Source of the DNA: Pachyseris speciosa
Taxonomy: Eukaryota > Cnidaria > Anthozoa > Scleractinia > Pachyseridae
Assembly: GCA_016490735.1 (NCBI GenBank)
Contig: JAEMWC010000563.1
Span: 295,001 to 359,000 of the forward strand
Direction of reading: 5' to 3'
DNA length: 64,000 nucleotides
Each line of letters opens with the position of its first letter. Position 1 is the first letter of the stretch. Of this stretch, positions 1 to 9,692 are shown in pieces. The notes beneath the pieces are model-generated. The model ran no database searches, was not told where the DNA came from, and worked only from the letters and a program-made list of their open reading frames with translations. Position numbers and translations under genes: made by a program.

Positions 1-2
1 AA

Positions 3-149
3 TATGCTTGGCCATATGACTTGTCGTGTTTCTTAAGAAAAAACAACGGCAGCGAAAACTTCATTTCAGATATAACTTCTCTTTTTGCTGTAACTCTTCC
101 GCGATTATTCCAAGCTTTTCCGTGTTCAACACCGTTAACAGTAGTTTAG
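3..149 (+). CDS. 3' terminal exon of an unrecognised gene, duplication copy 1 (partial)
   Basis: This is an open frame from the window edge to a TAG at 147-149, encoding 48 residues. It is the counterpart of the exon at 10598-10822, with a few substitutions (for example Val-Val instead of Ala-Val before the stop). The frame is intact in both copies, which argues for coding. The product is not recognised: it is a short, hydrophobic and Phe/Leu-rich tail with a KNNGS segment and no clear domain. The rest of the gene lies upstream of the window. Confidence 0.5.
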   Translation, partial: YAWPYDLSCFLRKNNGSENFISDITSLFAVTLPRLFQAFPCSTPLTVV

Positions 150-179
150 TTTCTGAATGGTTCGCACAAGGTTTTCAAG

Positions 180-712
180 TTTAACTAATTAGAACAAGAG
201 GCTGCAATTAGCCTAAACTCGTGCCTGCAAAACTACATTGTATATCCCTAAGTTGGCGGGAAACAGGAGAAAAAGAAACGTCTGTCCGTCCTCCTTTACA
301 TCCGGGACGCATTGCGCTTTCGTGACTTTCAAGTCTATTTGTTTGTACCTTGTCAACCAGTATATCCCTTAAAAACTTCCGAATTACATTACAGGTCAAT
401 TATTGATAACAATAGTAATATTATAAAAACAACAAAAACAAAACAGACAAAGCAATAAAAAGAGAAACGATTAAAAAAAAAAACTCGTGTTAGATGTTGT
501 TACAGCGGTTCGAACATGGGTTTATCTGCCTCTAAAGCAGTTCGGATGACCACTGCCCTATATTTACTAAGAACAGCTACTGAAGAGAAGATAGTTTATT
601 TATTGCAAAATATCTAATCCAACATTCCTTACATTGACGGATTTAATTTCTGCTGAGCGTGTGAAAAAGAAAACGCTTATGGAACGGTTTAGGATTCGGG
701 ACATGGACAGAC
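180..712 (+). repeat. Dispersed repeat with tRNA-like box, copy-1-only insertion
   Basis: The stretch about 190-390 resembles 61170-61285 and 62685-62830, with shared phrases around GGCTGCAATTAGCCTAAACT and the TTTACATC..GACGCATTGCGC motif. The stretch about 500-690 resembles 61870-62080 and 63000-63200. Read on the minus strand, 505-560 contains a box like those of tRNA-derived SINEs. No gene is seen. Copy 2 of the duplication lacks the whole of about 181-2050, so this material arrived after, or was lost since, the duplication. Confidence 0.6.
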
Positions 713-1000
713 ATGACAGACAAACCGCCGAAATTACCCGAAAATAGTTTTTTTAATCCAAAACGTGCAGTGTTGCATAGAAGGTCGCTCAACTGCACGA
801 AAAAGGTCACTCAAGTCACGTGTGCCACACGTGAAGATGAGCGACCGTCTGTTAAACCCAATCTCGTTCCCAGAGGCCGCGATCCTTTTGGTCAGCGACG
901 GGGATTGGGACCTCTGGCGAACCTCTGGCCAGATGGGATTTTGAGTCCGCAAATCGCAGACTTCCGGTTACACTGCGCAGAATCAAAAGTAAAACCCAAG

Positions 1001-1327
1001 ATGGCGGAGAGAAGTGGTCCAGATACGTTTCTGGAAGGCGTGAAATATGGATTAGAAAAAGTTGGAAAAGCAAATATTACACTCAAACCGAAACAAGAAG
1101 AGATACTCAAAATAATCGCTTTGACGCAAAAAGATGTTTTAGCCGTTCTCCCAACTGGTTACGGAAAATCGTTAATATATCAAATAATGCCACCCTTGAT
1201 GGATTATATGGATTCTGGCCAGAGACCAACCCAAAAGAAGTCTATTGTCTTGGTGGTGTCACCGCTCAATGTCTTGATAAGGGATCAGGTAACGAAGTTA
1301 AAGCAGAGTGGTCGGGGTTGCTGTTAA
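1001..1327 (+). pseudogene. RecQ-family DNA helicase, N-terminal fragment
   Basis: The start at 1001 (AAGATGGCGGAG context) gives 108 codons. Residues about 47-59 form the Walker A segment of RecQ helicases (VLPTGYGKSLIYQ), preceded by a Q-motif-like KPKQEEIL. Motif Ia, VSPLNVLIRDQV, follows about 40 residues later. The frame then stops at 1325-1327 without motifs II-VI, and no continuation is found downstream. A full RecQ core has over 300 residues, so this is a truncated copy or a lone first exon. An ATG at 713 is in frame, but the text before 1001 looks like 5' UTR or repeat. The copy-2 duplicate lacks it. Short RecQ-like genes are common in coral genomes, which is family knowledge only. 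Confidence 0.7.
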
Positions 1328-2064
1328 ACCCAGTTAAACCCTTGTGTGCAGTGGTGCGTGTTGGACACGTGCGCTGGGAAAAGACTAAAAAAAATAAAAA
1401 ATAAGAAAAACAAATGAAGAACAGAGCCGAATCCTAGACTCGTTGCCTTGCAGGAACGAGTAATAAGCTGTTTAAGGTGGTTTAGCTACAAAAGAATTGT
1501 TACACCTGAAGAATATAACAAGGAAAAAAACATCTATCTGTCCAAAGTGTATTCGGCACTAAACAAATTAGTTTTGAAGTTCTTTAATATTCTTCGCGTG
1601 TTTTGTGTGGTTTGCTTTATCAAGCTATAACATCTCAAGTTTTCTTGCGATTCTCAAACCTTTTCAATATGTCGCTGAAAACTGATCAAAAGAAACGCTC
1701 TCAATTGAATTCCTTTGCTATGAAATATATATTGAAGTAATTCAATTCTGACTAAACATTTCTTTTGCAACGGCTTTAACAATTAGTGACTTTGGTGACC
1801 ACTCACTTTAATAATTGCAAACTTCATGAGGTAAAGCAACTGATGAGCAAGTGGCCCAATCGGATAAGGTGCGGACTATGATCTTTGAGATGTGAGGGTC
1901 GCGCGTTCAAGCTCTGTCGCTGGAAATAACAAAATTTATTCATTCAGTTCTCATCGTTTCTTCCTCTGGCCGAGAGGGGTACGGGCAAGTGACGGACGAA
2001 ATGACGAGAAAAAAAAAACGGGTAATACAAGACTCGTTGCCTTTCAGGCATGAGTAATAAGCGC
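1328..2064. other. No gene seen; repeat-like tail of the copy-1-only insertion
   Basis: A phrase at 1439-1472 (ACTCGTTGCCTTGCAGGAACGAG) recurs with changes at 2034-2066, bracketing about 560 bp. A possible tRNA-like unit lies at about 1850-1922: an A-box-like GTGGCCCAATCGGATAAGG and a B-box-like GGTCGCGCGTTCAAGCTC. This could be the head of a SINE. No open frame of note is present. Confidence 0.4.
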
Positions 2065-2361
2065 GAAATAATTACGTAACGAGAAGTTATGTTTTCCGTT
2101 TCCCTTGACGTCGTCGTTGTTAAAGTTGGTTCGCGGGATTTGCCAGCAGAATTGAAGAAACAACGTTGAGAAGAGTAGGGTGACTTAATAGTTCCAACGA
2201 ATTATGTTTTCTATTATAATTCCAGGGGCCAGTTGCTCAAAGCATGGTTAGCGCTAACCAGGGTTAAATACCATGGCAACCTATGGGTCTTAATACATCT
2301 TAACTTCCTTAACCAATGGATAACGCTAACCTTGCTTCGAGCAAGTCAGCCCAGGTGTGTA

Positions 2362-2895
2362 ATCCCATTTACATAATAACCAAATCAATGCGAGCGCTCT
2401 GATTGGTCAATAAGCTATGGTTTATTGTGCCCGTAAACTCATGGAAATTTCGCGCGTCTTCTGAATTATGATATAAAAGCAATAGTTGGGATGTTGGAAG
2501 AACACTCGAAGAATCCGTAAATCACGAGCCGCAGGCTCGGAATTTTTCAGACTTCTTTACGCAATTGCATAAATTGCGCTCACAACTGCTGGGATCATTC
2601 TTCATTTGATTTCATTTCCGCAGTCCATAATGATGATTTATTTCATATATCATTCACACTCATTTCTTTCACGGGAACATATGAGCCCATAATTGACCTG
2701 CTCCCAACGTCGGTAGCTTCATAGCTCAGTTGGTTAGAGCATCGCACCGGTAATAGCGAGGTCACAGGTTTAAACCCCGTTGAAGTCCTGAATATTTTTC
2801 AGGCTTCTTTACGCAATTGCATAAATTGCGTTCACAACTGCGGGGATCATTCTTCATTTGAAAAGTTGAACGATGTTGAACCGTGTATCATTCGC
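2362..2895 (+). repeat. tRNA-headed repeat array element, first unit of copy 1
   Basis: This copy-1-only stretch carries the family text found also at 2944-3430, 43300-43725 and 46482-46775. The common order is: CAGGCTTCTTT..GCAATTGCATAAATTGCG, CATTCTTCATTTGA, CCGCAGTTCAT, CACGGGAACATATGA, CTGCTCCCAACGTC, a tRNA-like gene, then a short T-rich hairpin and the same start again. Here the unit runs once through the tRNA-like gene at 2715-2788 and ends at about 2870 with CATTCTTCATTTGA. Confidence 0.75.
2715..2788 (+). tRNA. tRNA-Thr-like gene, degenerate
   Basis: A 74-nt cloverleaf-like segment has acceptor AGCTTCA pairing with TGAAGTC, a GCTC/GAGC D stem and a T arm around GGTTTAAACC. The triplet in the anticodon position reads GGT (Thr), but the anticodon stem does not pair well in the usual register and position 33 is C instead of T. 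A T-rich run with a short CCTGAA/TTCAGG hairpin follows and could act as a Pol III stop. It is better seen as the tRNA-derived part of a repeat than as a working tRNA. Confidence 0.5.
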
Positions 2896-3067
2896 TTTAC
2901 CTTTTCTCAAAACGCTCGACAATTTCCACATCGTTCTAGCTTATGACTGTGAATGATATATGAAATAAATCATACATGAACTGCGGAAATGAAATCAAAT
3001 GAAGAATGATCCTCGCAGTTGTGAACGCAATTTATGCAATTGCGAAAAGAAGCCTGAAAAAAATTCA

Positions 3068-3115
3068 GGACTTCAACGGGGTTTGAACCCGTGGCCTCGC
3101 GATTAGCGGTGCGAT

Positions 3116-3141
<26 letters not shown>
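3068..3141 (-). tRNA. tRNA-Thr-like gene (inverted arm)
   Basis: On the minus strand the acceptor GGCTTCA pairs with TGAAGTC, and D stem and T arm (GGGTTCAAACC) are intact. The anticodon triplet position is changed by one substitution relative to 3281-3354 (GCTAAT instead of GGTAAT). It lies inside the 2944-3430 inverted-dimer element. As in its sisters, the anticodon stem is irregular, so decoding function is doubtful. Confidence 0.5.
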
Positions 3142-3156
<15 letters not shown>

Positions 3157-3265
3157 AGGTCAATTGTTGGTTCATATGTTCCCGTCATTTGATTTCCGCA
3201 GTTCATGTATGATTTATTTCATATATAATTTCTTTCACGGGAACATATGAACCAACAATTGACCT

Positions 3266-3280
<15 letters not shown>

Positions 3281-3306
<26 letters not shown>

Positions 3307-3354
3307 ATCACACCGGTAATCGCGAGGTCACGGGTTCAAACCCCGTTGAAGTCC
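3281..3354 (+). tRNA. tRNA-Thr(GGT)-like gene in inverted-dimer element
   Basis: This is the family-type copy: acceptor GGCTTCA/TGAAGTC, D stem GCTC/GAGC, T stem ACGGG/CCCGT with loop TTCAAAC, and GGT in the anticodon place. The anticodon stem pairs only with a one-base shift and an enlarged loop. It is followed at once by CCTGAA, a run of T and TTCAGG, a possible Pol III terminator within a small hairpin. It is probably part of a mobile repeat. Confidence 0.5.
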
Positions 3355-3442
3355 TGAATTTTTTTTTTCAGGCTTCTTTTCGCAATTGCATAAATTGCGT
3401 TCACAACTGCGAGGATCATTCTTCATTTGACGTTCTAGCTTA

Positions 3443-4027
3443 ATAGGTAATGCCTGCCTCTTCAACCGATTACTCAAGTTAAAATGAGACTGCACGAAAA
3501 AGCGAACCCTTTGAGGAGTCGTTTAAGTATGGTAAAATATCTGAAATATCTAGTATCGCCTAAGGTTTATTAATTTAATAAAAATTGTTTCTTGAGCATT
3601 AGTGTTCTCTGCATGATCACGCGAATAAGTCACTTCTATCATCACTTGTTATGGTTACCAGGATTGAAATTTCACCTGTTGTTGATGTTGAATAAATTAA
3701 ACCCAATTCAACCAATAGAAAATAGTGCATAATAATTTCTTCCTCAGCGCAGCATCACAAAATGTTCCTTTGAATCTTTTGCAACTATTTTAATGAGATA
3801 CATTGTCAGTGTAAAGAAAGTTCACAGCGAGAACAATTACCCTGGAAAAAGATCATATGGTCGGAAAAGAGAGCTTTTGTAAAATTTCCTCATAAATTGC
3901 TAAAAAGAAACAAACAGGAAATTGTCATACCATTTTCCTTGGAACCAAAAAGGCGCAAACATATATTTTTTCTTTCTTTTTATCTACTCAGTTTGAATAA
4001 AAAGAGATATGAGTAAAACGAGCTTCT
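3443..4027. other. 3' flank of GPCR copy 1; no other gene seen
   Basis: This stretch is shared with 12870-13472 of copy 2 and carries small indels between copies. It is AT-rich and holds the likely 3' UTR of the minus-strand receptor. No open frame or repeat signature was recognised. Confidence 0.5.
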
Positions 4028-4969
4028 TCAGCTTGGAGAACGAGCAAAATGTCTAAATGCGTCCTTTACGGCTTGTCTTACTTCTCTGATTTTCCAGCAA
4101 TACAGAATTGGGTTTAATGAGGAGTTTAAGAAAACCAAAGTCAAGGAAAATTCCTTAGCGAGGTACAAAGATGGCGAGGGCTCGCAGATGGTCCATAGAG
4201 TGCCTATTACACCATATGGTAAGTAACAGAAAACCAATGCTATTTGCAGCCACGCAGCACTACTCACTGCCTTTCTGTACCGCGCCATGTTCAGTTGACT
4301 CGTGACGCTTGTTTCCCTTCGCCCAACGAGGTCTTGTACTTGAATTTGGCGATGATGAAGGTTGAAGAAAATCTTCGAGTAACAGCAGATGGAGATCGCT
4401 AAACAAAGAGATATTCCTATGTTCCCACACCACAACGTTACATGATGGTAATTCCAAAAATACATAGACGCCGTCATTAGGGATATACTCCAGATAACGA
4501 TAACAATTCCCCGGGTTCGATTCAGTGTAACAACTTGTCTGTATTTTATCCCCAACACTAGGGCGAGAAGTCTGTCTATGCTTATTGTAGTCAATATCAT
4601 TAGAGATACCGGACCCATTATGTAGACTGGTAAGAAAACGAGACTTAACGCATGGCGACAAACTTCCCAGTTTTCGAATACCGCAGAAAGCCATCCCGTA
4701 ACAATAAGAGGCTCTGAGATGACACCAACACAGAGATCCGTAACTGACAGAGTCCGAAGCAAGAGTTTTGTGGGCGGATGAAGCGAACACTCCTTAAGAA
4801 AAGCTACTTGGATAAGAATATTTCCCAGAAGAGCAGCGATGCATAGAAAAATGTTGATCACTGAAAGACTTAACAGCTCTTTTCTTATCGCATTTGAGCT
4901 TTCGGCGGAGCAGTAAAGCTGATCATATTTCTCGTTCTCTCCGTTTCCTGAAACGTTTGTTTCTGCCAT
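4028..4969 (-). CDS. Class A (rhodopsin-family) GPCR, copy 1
   Basis: A single-exon frame of 313 residues with ATG at 4967-4969 and a full seven-helix plan. TM1 carries the GN motif (LLGNILIQVAF, about 46-56). TM2 has SVTDL (about 75-79), and a conserved Cys (VCRH) precedes TM3. TM3 ends in DRL instead of DRY. TM4 has a Trp, and the second loop has the partner Cys (LWCGN). TM6 has FCYLP in place of CWLP, and TM7 has NPILY followed by a basic helix 8. The N-terminus is short with an N-glycosylation site (NVS). The ligand is unknown; overall style is closest to melanocortin/adenosine-like orphan receptors of cnidarians (family inference). The coding frame is intact, unlike the gene next to it. 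Confidence 0.93.
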   Translation of the reverse strand: MAETNVSGNGENEKYDQLYCSAESSNAIRKELLSLSVINIFLCIAALLGNILIQVAFLKECSLHPPTKLLLRTLSVTDLCVGVISEPLIVTGWLSAVFENWEVCRHALSLVFLPVYIMGPVSLMILTTISIDRLLALVLGIKYRQVVTLNRTRGIVIVIWSISLMTASMYFWNYHHVTLWCGNIGISLCLAISICCYSKIFFNLHHRQIQVQDLVGRRETSVTSQLNMARYRKAVSSAAWLQIALVFCYLPYGVIGTLWTICEPSPSLYLAKEFSLTLVFLNSSLNPILYCWKIREVRQAVKDAFRHFARSPS

Positions 4970-5738
4970 GGTTGTGACTGATACGGAGAATTCCAGACGC
5001 CCTTAGAACCCAGAAGTTGAAGCTGAACCTCGCCTTTGAATTGAAACAGGATATTGCATAAGTGGCCAGCCATGAATTTGAATTTGAGCCTGAAAGTGAC
5101 AAACGATTTATATCTATTCTCCTTTTATAATTATTGAATTTGGCAGTGATGTAGACATCAATTATGCAAGTCCATGCGATACGAAATTAGGTTTCAAACA
5201 CGTTTCCAGTCAGTTCAAGCTCTTAGACATTGTTTATGTAAATTTTCATCATTTTATTCCATTCTTTACATACGTATTGCGTTCCTTATTTACCGTGGTA
5301 GCTATTTGGTTTTAAGTTACCATGTCGTCAAGGGCGATTTATATTAAATAATCGAGGCAATTGAAACTCAGGAGATGGTTATTGGCTCTCGCTGAAGGAA
5401 ACTGCAAAAAATGGTTAGTGCAATGACAGCTAATAACAAATGCTTTGTTTATATGGACAGGGTATAGACTGCAGGCGTTTAATTAAAAAAGAGGTAGAAT
5501 TTGCGTTTGGTTCCTTGTTCCTTGACGTTTGCGCTTTGTCTGGTAACAAAAAAAATAAATAAATAAAAATAAAAATAAAAAACCGAATCAGAAAAGAGCT
5601 TAACCCTGATGAACTCTAGTTATGTAACATACTGTAGCGTATGAACTCAATGGTAATGGTAATGGTGAGGTATTTATACACCGCTCATATCACATAGTGT
5701 TATGGCGGTTTACATCACTGGCCGGGGGACTTGACCAG
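4970..5738. other. 5' flank of GPCR copy 1; no other gene seen
   Basis: This is the shared upstream region of the receptor (counterpart 14415-15183). It diverges from copy 2 by a few percent plus small indels, including an A-rich run at 5548-5582 that is shorter in copy 2. No TATA box close to the receptor start is obvious. Confidence 0.4.
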
Positions 5739-5989
5739 AAGGATAACTGTAAATTGAACGACGAAAACAAAGAGATGAAACCAGTTGCACTGAAATACAA
5801 ACCTGGAGCAAGTTACTATGATTTAGTGCGAGAGTACAAAGTTGATGTAAGTGTTGGAATCGTTTTTGTTGTTGTTTGTTTGCTAAATAAGACGTACAGC
5901 GTTAGCGCAATAATAGTACATTGGGCCGGATAAAAAAATAATTTTTTCTTTTATGAAGCAGCTACAATATCTTGATACAAATTCAATTC

Positions 5990-6091
5990 ATGAAGGCTGG
6001 TTTTCACTAGCGACGGAGTTGGAGTCGGAGTCGTAATCGGAGTTATAAAAGGCTTATGACCAACGGAAAATAAAACAAAACTCGGAGTCTT

Positions 6092-6124
<33 letters not shown>

Positions 6125-6364
6125 TTAGCTGGCTCGACTGTCGCACGACTCCAGCACGAGTTCGTTTCAGACGTCGAATTTGATTCCGGATTTGAAACGT
6201 GCAACGCGCGTTCATAGCTTCCGAATATTCAGTGCTAAGCACCATATTTGGAAACCTCTCGCTCCATTCTTTGGCGCGAGTAAGCACAGCGCGGTCAACA
6301 ATGTAGCAAATTTAGCACCTCCTCAAAAATCTCCACCTCCGTTTTTCCTCGGAGTGTTTCACCG

Positions 6365-6405
<41 letters not shown>

Positions 6406-6521
6406 CTGTTTTCCATTTCATCTCACCGACGTGTTCGTCATTTTTAATTTCGCGCGCGAACATTGGTGAAATTGCGTCACGGTCTTCTTGCGAAATGATT
6501 GGTTGAATGTTTCTCTCTTGA

Positions 6522-6570
<49 letters not shown>

Positions 6571-7040
6571 AAGAACACAAAGGGCAGTTACACGTTTCAA
6601 CCCTTATGGGTTTTTGATTCCGTCGAATAAAAAGCTGTTTCTCAATTTCTTACTCAAAGTCGTCGGGTGCCGTAATCAAAACACTGAGCAGCCGTTGTAC
6701 GAAATAAATCCAAAATGTTAACTTATGAATTGAGTTCGACACGGCAGTAGCACGACGTTTGAAACTGAGTCGTGATACAGCCGTGTACTGACCACGGCAA
6801 GCCTTGCAGTGCTACTCGGCAGTAGCACGACTTGGTTTCAAAGGTCGTGCTTGAGTCGAATTTAATTAAATTAATTGAGTTCGACACGGCAGTAGCACGA
6901 AGTTTGAAACGAGCCTTAGTTGGAGTCATAAGCTCGACGGGATCGGAGTGGCAAAAATCAGAACATTTCCATTTTTGTCCGCTTCTGCTGGCGACTCCGT
7001 CTCTTACGATCTAATGAAAAATAGATTGTTGGAGTCGCAA
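5990..7040 (+). mobile_element. Decayed GGCTGGTTTTCACTAGCGAC-end element, host of the nested MITE (copy 1)
   Basis: The left part (about 5997-6089) starts GGCTGGTTTTCACTAGCGAC and continues with repeated GGAGTC units. After the nested element, GGAGT-rich text resumes (6919-7035, GTTGGAGTCATAAG, GGCGACTCCGTC, TTGGAGTCGC). The end motif matches the ends of the elements at 32647 and 46015. The right terminus is not recognisable, so limits are approximate. The copy-2 counterpart is about 15660-16690. Confidence 0.5.
6093..6915 (+). mobile_element. PIF/Harbinger-like MITE with TTA target duplication (copy 1)
   Basis: The element is 823 bp, flanked by TTA at 6090-6092 and 6916-6918. The ends are inverted: GGCCTGTTTCAAACGTCGTG at the left, and GTAGCACGAAGTTTGAAACGAGCC at the right, read on the same strand. 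Subterminal CGGCAGTAGCACGA units recur several times at 6730-6905. A 3-bp TWA duplication and GG(G/C) ends are the mark of the PIF/Harbinger group. No transposase frame is present. It is nested in an older element. Confidence 0.8.
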
Positions 7041-8148
7041 GTCGCAAAAAAACAATTGTAATGCTCCAATCAAGGCCCGCCAAAGGAAAAATTTCAGCCC
7101 CAAGAAAAGAAGCAGGACTGGATCTACCCACAATTCACCAGGAACTGAGCATTAGCAAAATGGTGTATTACAGAAACGAAGCTTTGTTGAAGGAAGAGAC
7201 CGCTGTGTGTCAACAGATGTTGCCAACCAAATCCATGTCTCCAGGGAAGGACCTGTCAGGAGATTTGTGACCCCTCCACTGTGAGGTTTAACTGCACTTG
7301 TCCTGAAAATTACATTGGTCAGCGGTGCGACAAAATAAAACCACGGAGCTGCAGCGATTTGACAAGAAATGGCGTCAAGATGTGTGGGATACACTTCCTG
7401 TACGCTTCACAAAACAATCGCTTTCCAGTGTACTGCGATTTTGATTCCGAAGTTCACTATGTCTGGGCCTTAATACTATCTTTTTCATTTGAAAACAACA
7501 ACATGTTCAAGGATTACAGATTTGCGGTTAACCATCCTGTTAATTATAATGACGATAAAGGTGTGATCACCTGGAATGCTTATCGATTGTCATTGTCCCA
7601 CACGTAGTCAATTGCTGCCGTATCAACCCACTTAAGAGCCACTTGCAACTTCCCGGATGATGGCCTCGTGTACAGACTACGCACGCGCAAAGTTGGAAGG
7701 CCACGATCTATTTGGTCAGTGGAAAGAGCAGTGCCGCGCATATGAAGCAGATGCCACGCACCTCTCAGTAACCTCTTATTTCATTGGTTCTTATTACCAA
7801 GCAGCTCCATTATTTCAGGGCTAGGGTCCATTGTTTCTGTTGTTTGTTTATTGTTTTCTCAGCCAATCCTGTGAGCTGTTCCGAGAGCTGCGTGGCGCCT
7901 CATATGAAGTTGTTAATATACGGGGACTTAAGTGCCAGGAATGCACCGTGGGAACTTGGCAAATTGGTGCGTGGTGTATTGACAATGACAAGAGTTCTGC
8001 GGTGGGCTGTCAGTTTGATGGCAGGAGTGGAGCTGTATCATCAGAAGATAATTTTGGAAATTATGACAAAATAAACGCTGAATTTCGATGCACATCAAAT
8101 CAAAAGTCAACCAGTCATTTCTGGACTGGAACCAAGTTGTCCGATTGA

Positions 8149-8692
8149 GTTATTTCTCCAGTATAGCAAAATGGTAAACTCCCACAGCCTTAGTAAGGAC
8201 CAGCTTTTGTACTGTATTTTATCGAAGAATATTTATTTGGTTCAGAGAAGAGTACTCTTATAGTCAATAAGTTTCGACTTTTTATTAACTGCATTGATGT
8301 TCATCTAAAACGTTTTTGTGAAGTCTTTTATTACTGCCAATCACATGAAAAGTTCATTAGCCTCCAAGCAAGTCATGCAACGCATCAAATGTATTATCTA
8401 ACTCGTGTGTATTTGACAGGCATGCAACGGAATTAATATGTCGTACGCCAGAATACAAGACACTGGCAGACGTAGAATCTGATGTCCGTTTAAGTTTTAG
8501 TTCCAGTTCCTTGCAGGGGACCTAGTGTCCTTTTGTTTTACGCGCCTTGTGCACTGCACTGAATCTCTTGCTATAGATAGAAAGTATTTGCATAAAATAG
8601 AGTTCAATCCTCAGGGGTTTAGTTTGGGAGACCAACATGGCAGTCGTTTCTTTGTTTTGGGACACCAACATGGCAACATTAATCTATTGCTG
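8149..8692. other. Spacer between broken gene and foldback element; no gene seen
   Basis: This is closely conserved with 17640-18183. It includes the presumed 3' end of the EGF/fibrinogen-like gene. No open frame of note and no recognised repeat are present. Confidence 0.4.
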
Positions 8693-8701
8693 TATTTTGA
8701 A

Positions 8702-9033
8702 TAGCCTCCTTCGCAGACGTCTTTGGGCTCGTCACGCGTTCCTTGCCCACGGACGACTGCTGAACTGAACTACCACTTCCGTTCGCGGCGGTTAGCCAAT
8801 CATAGTTCGTTTTCCAATTTATGGAAAGTAGGACTTCGACCCCGGGATTGCTTTCACAGACTATGCACGTGAATCGGGTGTCGATTTCCATTCTTACGCA
8901 GCTCGTTATTAGTTTCTTCAAAACAAAGGTTAACCGCCGGCGAACGGAAGTGGCAGTCCAGTTCAGCAGACGTTCGTGGGCAAGGAACGCGTAACGAGCC
9001 CAAAGACCTGAAAGACGTCTGCGAAGGAGGCTA
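8702..9033 (+). mobile_element. Foldback (Mutator-like) element, copy 1, with hAT excision footprint
   Basis: The 9-bp target duplication TATTTTGAA is at 8693-8701 and 9034-9042. Inverted arms of about 95 bp begin TAGCCTCCTTCGCAGACGTC. The right arm differs from the left by an added CTGAAAGAC: where the left arm predicts AAAGACGTC, the right reads AAAGAC-CTG-AAAGACGTC. Copy 2 carries a 446-bp element exactly there, between the two AAAGAC copies. Copy 1 therefore looks like an excision scar. The 9-bp duplication and long arms suggest a Mutator-like element (inference). Confidence 0.85.
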
Positions 9034-9371
9034 TATTTTGAATAGTCTCACCAGGGATTCTTTGGCACCGCATTTTAATACAACGCCTCAGGAAAGTACT
9101 CTAAGAAACTTTCGTTCTACAGGTCATTTTTTTTTTTTGACGAATTTAGGCCACAGTCTCAAGAGCTGAGCCACCTTGTACAGCGTAATAAGTAACACCA
9201 CAGCAAAGCACTACTCAACAATGTGATTTTGAATCTTCAAGCTTGCGGTTTCATCAACAGGCTCTCATGTATGCCCACGTATGTCCATGTATACGACTAA
9301 TACTTGCCACACCATATTTGACCACTGTAAACCACTATATGATAGTTACACTACGTACTTACCCGCGCTCC

Positions 9372-9692
9372 TCTAGTGAGTCTGACGAGCAGCAAACGAA
9401 GGCAGAGTCCAAGGGCAAGAAAGGTGGCTGAGAGGAGGAGCCCGTGAAGAAGCGAAGAAGAACTGTGGAAGGTGAAGAGCAGAAGGGCTCCAAAGCCGAG
9501 TCAGTCGAAGCTGATACGCCGGGAACAAGCAAAGATGAAAGCAACCCAGCTGGGAAAAAAGACAGAACGCAGGATAGTTCACAGAAACCGTCTCCTAAGA
9601 CGGCGTCGATATGGGGCTCGAGGCCGCCTGTAGATTGGGTGGACTCGCTGGTTAAGGCCATTCAAAGCGCCATCACCAAAGTTCCCGTTTAG
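9372..9692 (+). pseudogene. Fragment encoding a charged, low-complexity protein tail
   Basis: One reading frame runs from about 9372 to a TAG at 9690-9692 with a single in-frame TGA at 9429-9431. It encodes acidic Ser/Glu text, a basic KKRRR stretch that could act as a nuclear signal, then KPSPKTASIWGSRPPVDWVD and a short amphipathic end. It lies just outside the duplication's right junction. It may be the last exon of an unknown gene or a transposon protein remnant. No family is recognised. Confidence 0.3.

Larger units (their letters stand above)
2944..3430 (+). mobile_element. Inverted-dimer tRNA-headed element with 12-bp target duplication
   Basis: The insert is flanked by direct copies of CGTTCTAGCTTA at 2932-2943 and 3431-3442. 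Inside, a minus-oriented tRNA-like gene (3068-3141) and a plus-oriented one (3281-3354) sit in mirrored flanks. The outer arms (about 3000-3067 and 3355-3430) and inner arms (about 3142-3175 and 3235-3280) are inverted repeats of each other. The 12-bp duplication is of the kind made by LINE-driven insertion. A twin-primed or template-switched SINE insertion would produce this form. Confidence 0.75.
5739..8148 (+). pseudogene. PAN/EGF/fibrinogen-like secreted protein gene, copy 1, broken
   Basis: Exon-like 5739-5846 (acceptor CAG before, donor GTAAGT after) encodes a segment with LNDENKE and YYDLVREY, like the end of a PAN/apple domain. From 7191 a second block encodes an EGF-like domain (CCQPNPCLQGRTC..CTCPENYIGQRC). 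It is followed by a fibrinogen-like start (PRSCSDL..FPVYCDF) and a long conserved tail ending at TGA near 8148. Breaks: an in-frame TAG at 7605-7607, a 2-bp deletion near 7664 relative to copy 2, and a 161-bp insertion at about 7741-7901. The gap 5850-7190 holds a Harbinger-like MITE. Extracellular matrix or cell-surface proteins of this type are common in corals; no exact name is supported. Confidence 0.75.
1..9262 (+). repeat. Tandem segmental duplication, copy 1 (left end outside window)
   Basis: Long stretches of this block reappear with a few percent divergence at 10677-19202. Matching anchors are the exon at 3-149 (10677 onward), 2065-2360 (10866-11180), 3439-5330 (12870 onward), the 5697-7740 gene block (15130-17400) and 7900-9262 (17400-19202). 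The offset changes stepwise from about 10.68 kb to 8.80, 9.43, 9.65 and 9.49 kb because each copy has its own insertions. Copy-1-only material is about 181-2050, 2362-2895, 2944-3430 and 7741-7901. The right junction falls in the shared text before 9262; beyond it the two copies are unrelated. Confidence 0.95.

Noticed and set aside
713..1000. In-frame upstream ATG giving a longer RecQ-like product
   Set aside because: The text before 1001 is GC-rich repeat or UTR-like with no helicase similarity. The ATG at 1001 has a typical AAGATGGCGG start context.
4260..4790. Long antisense open frame (176 codons) opposite GPCR copy 1, and its twin at 13705-14235
   Set aside because: It lies wholly within the receptor frame, has no motif, and its conservation between copies follows from receptor conservation.
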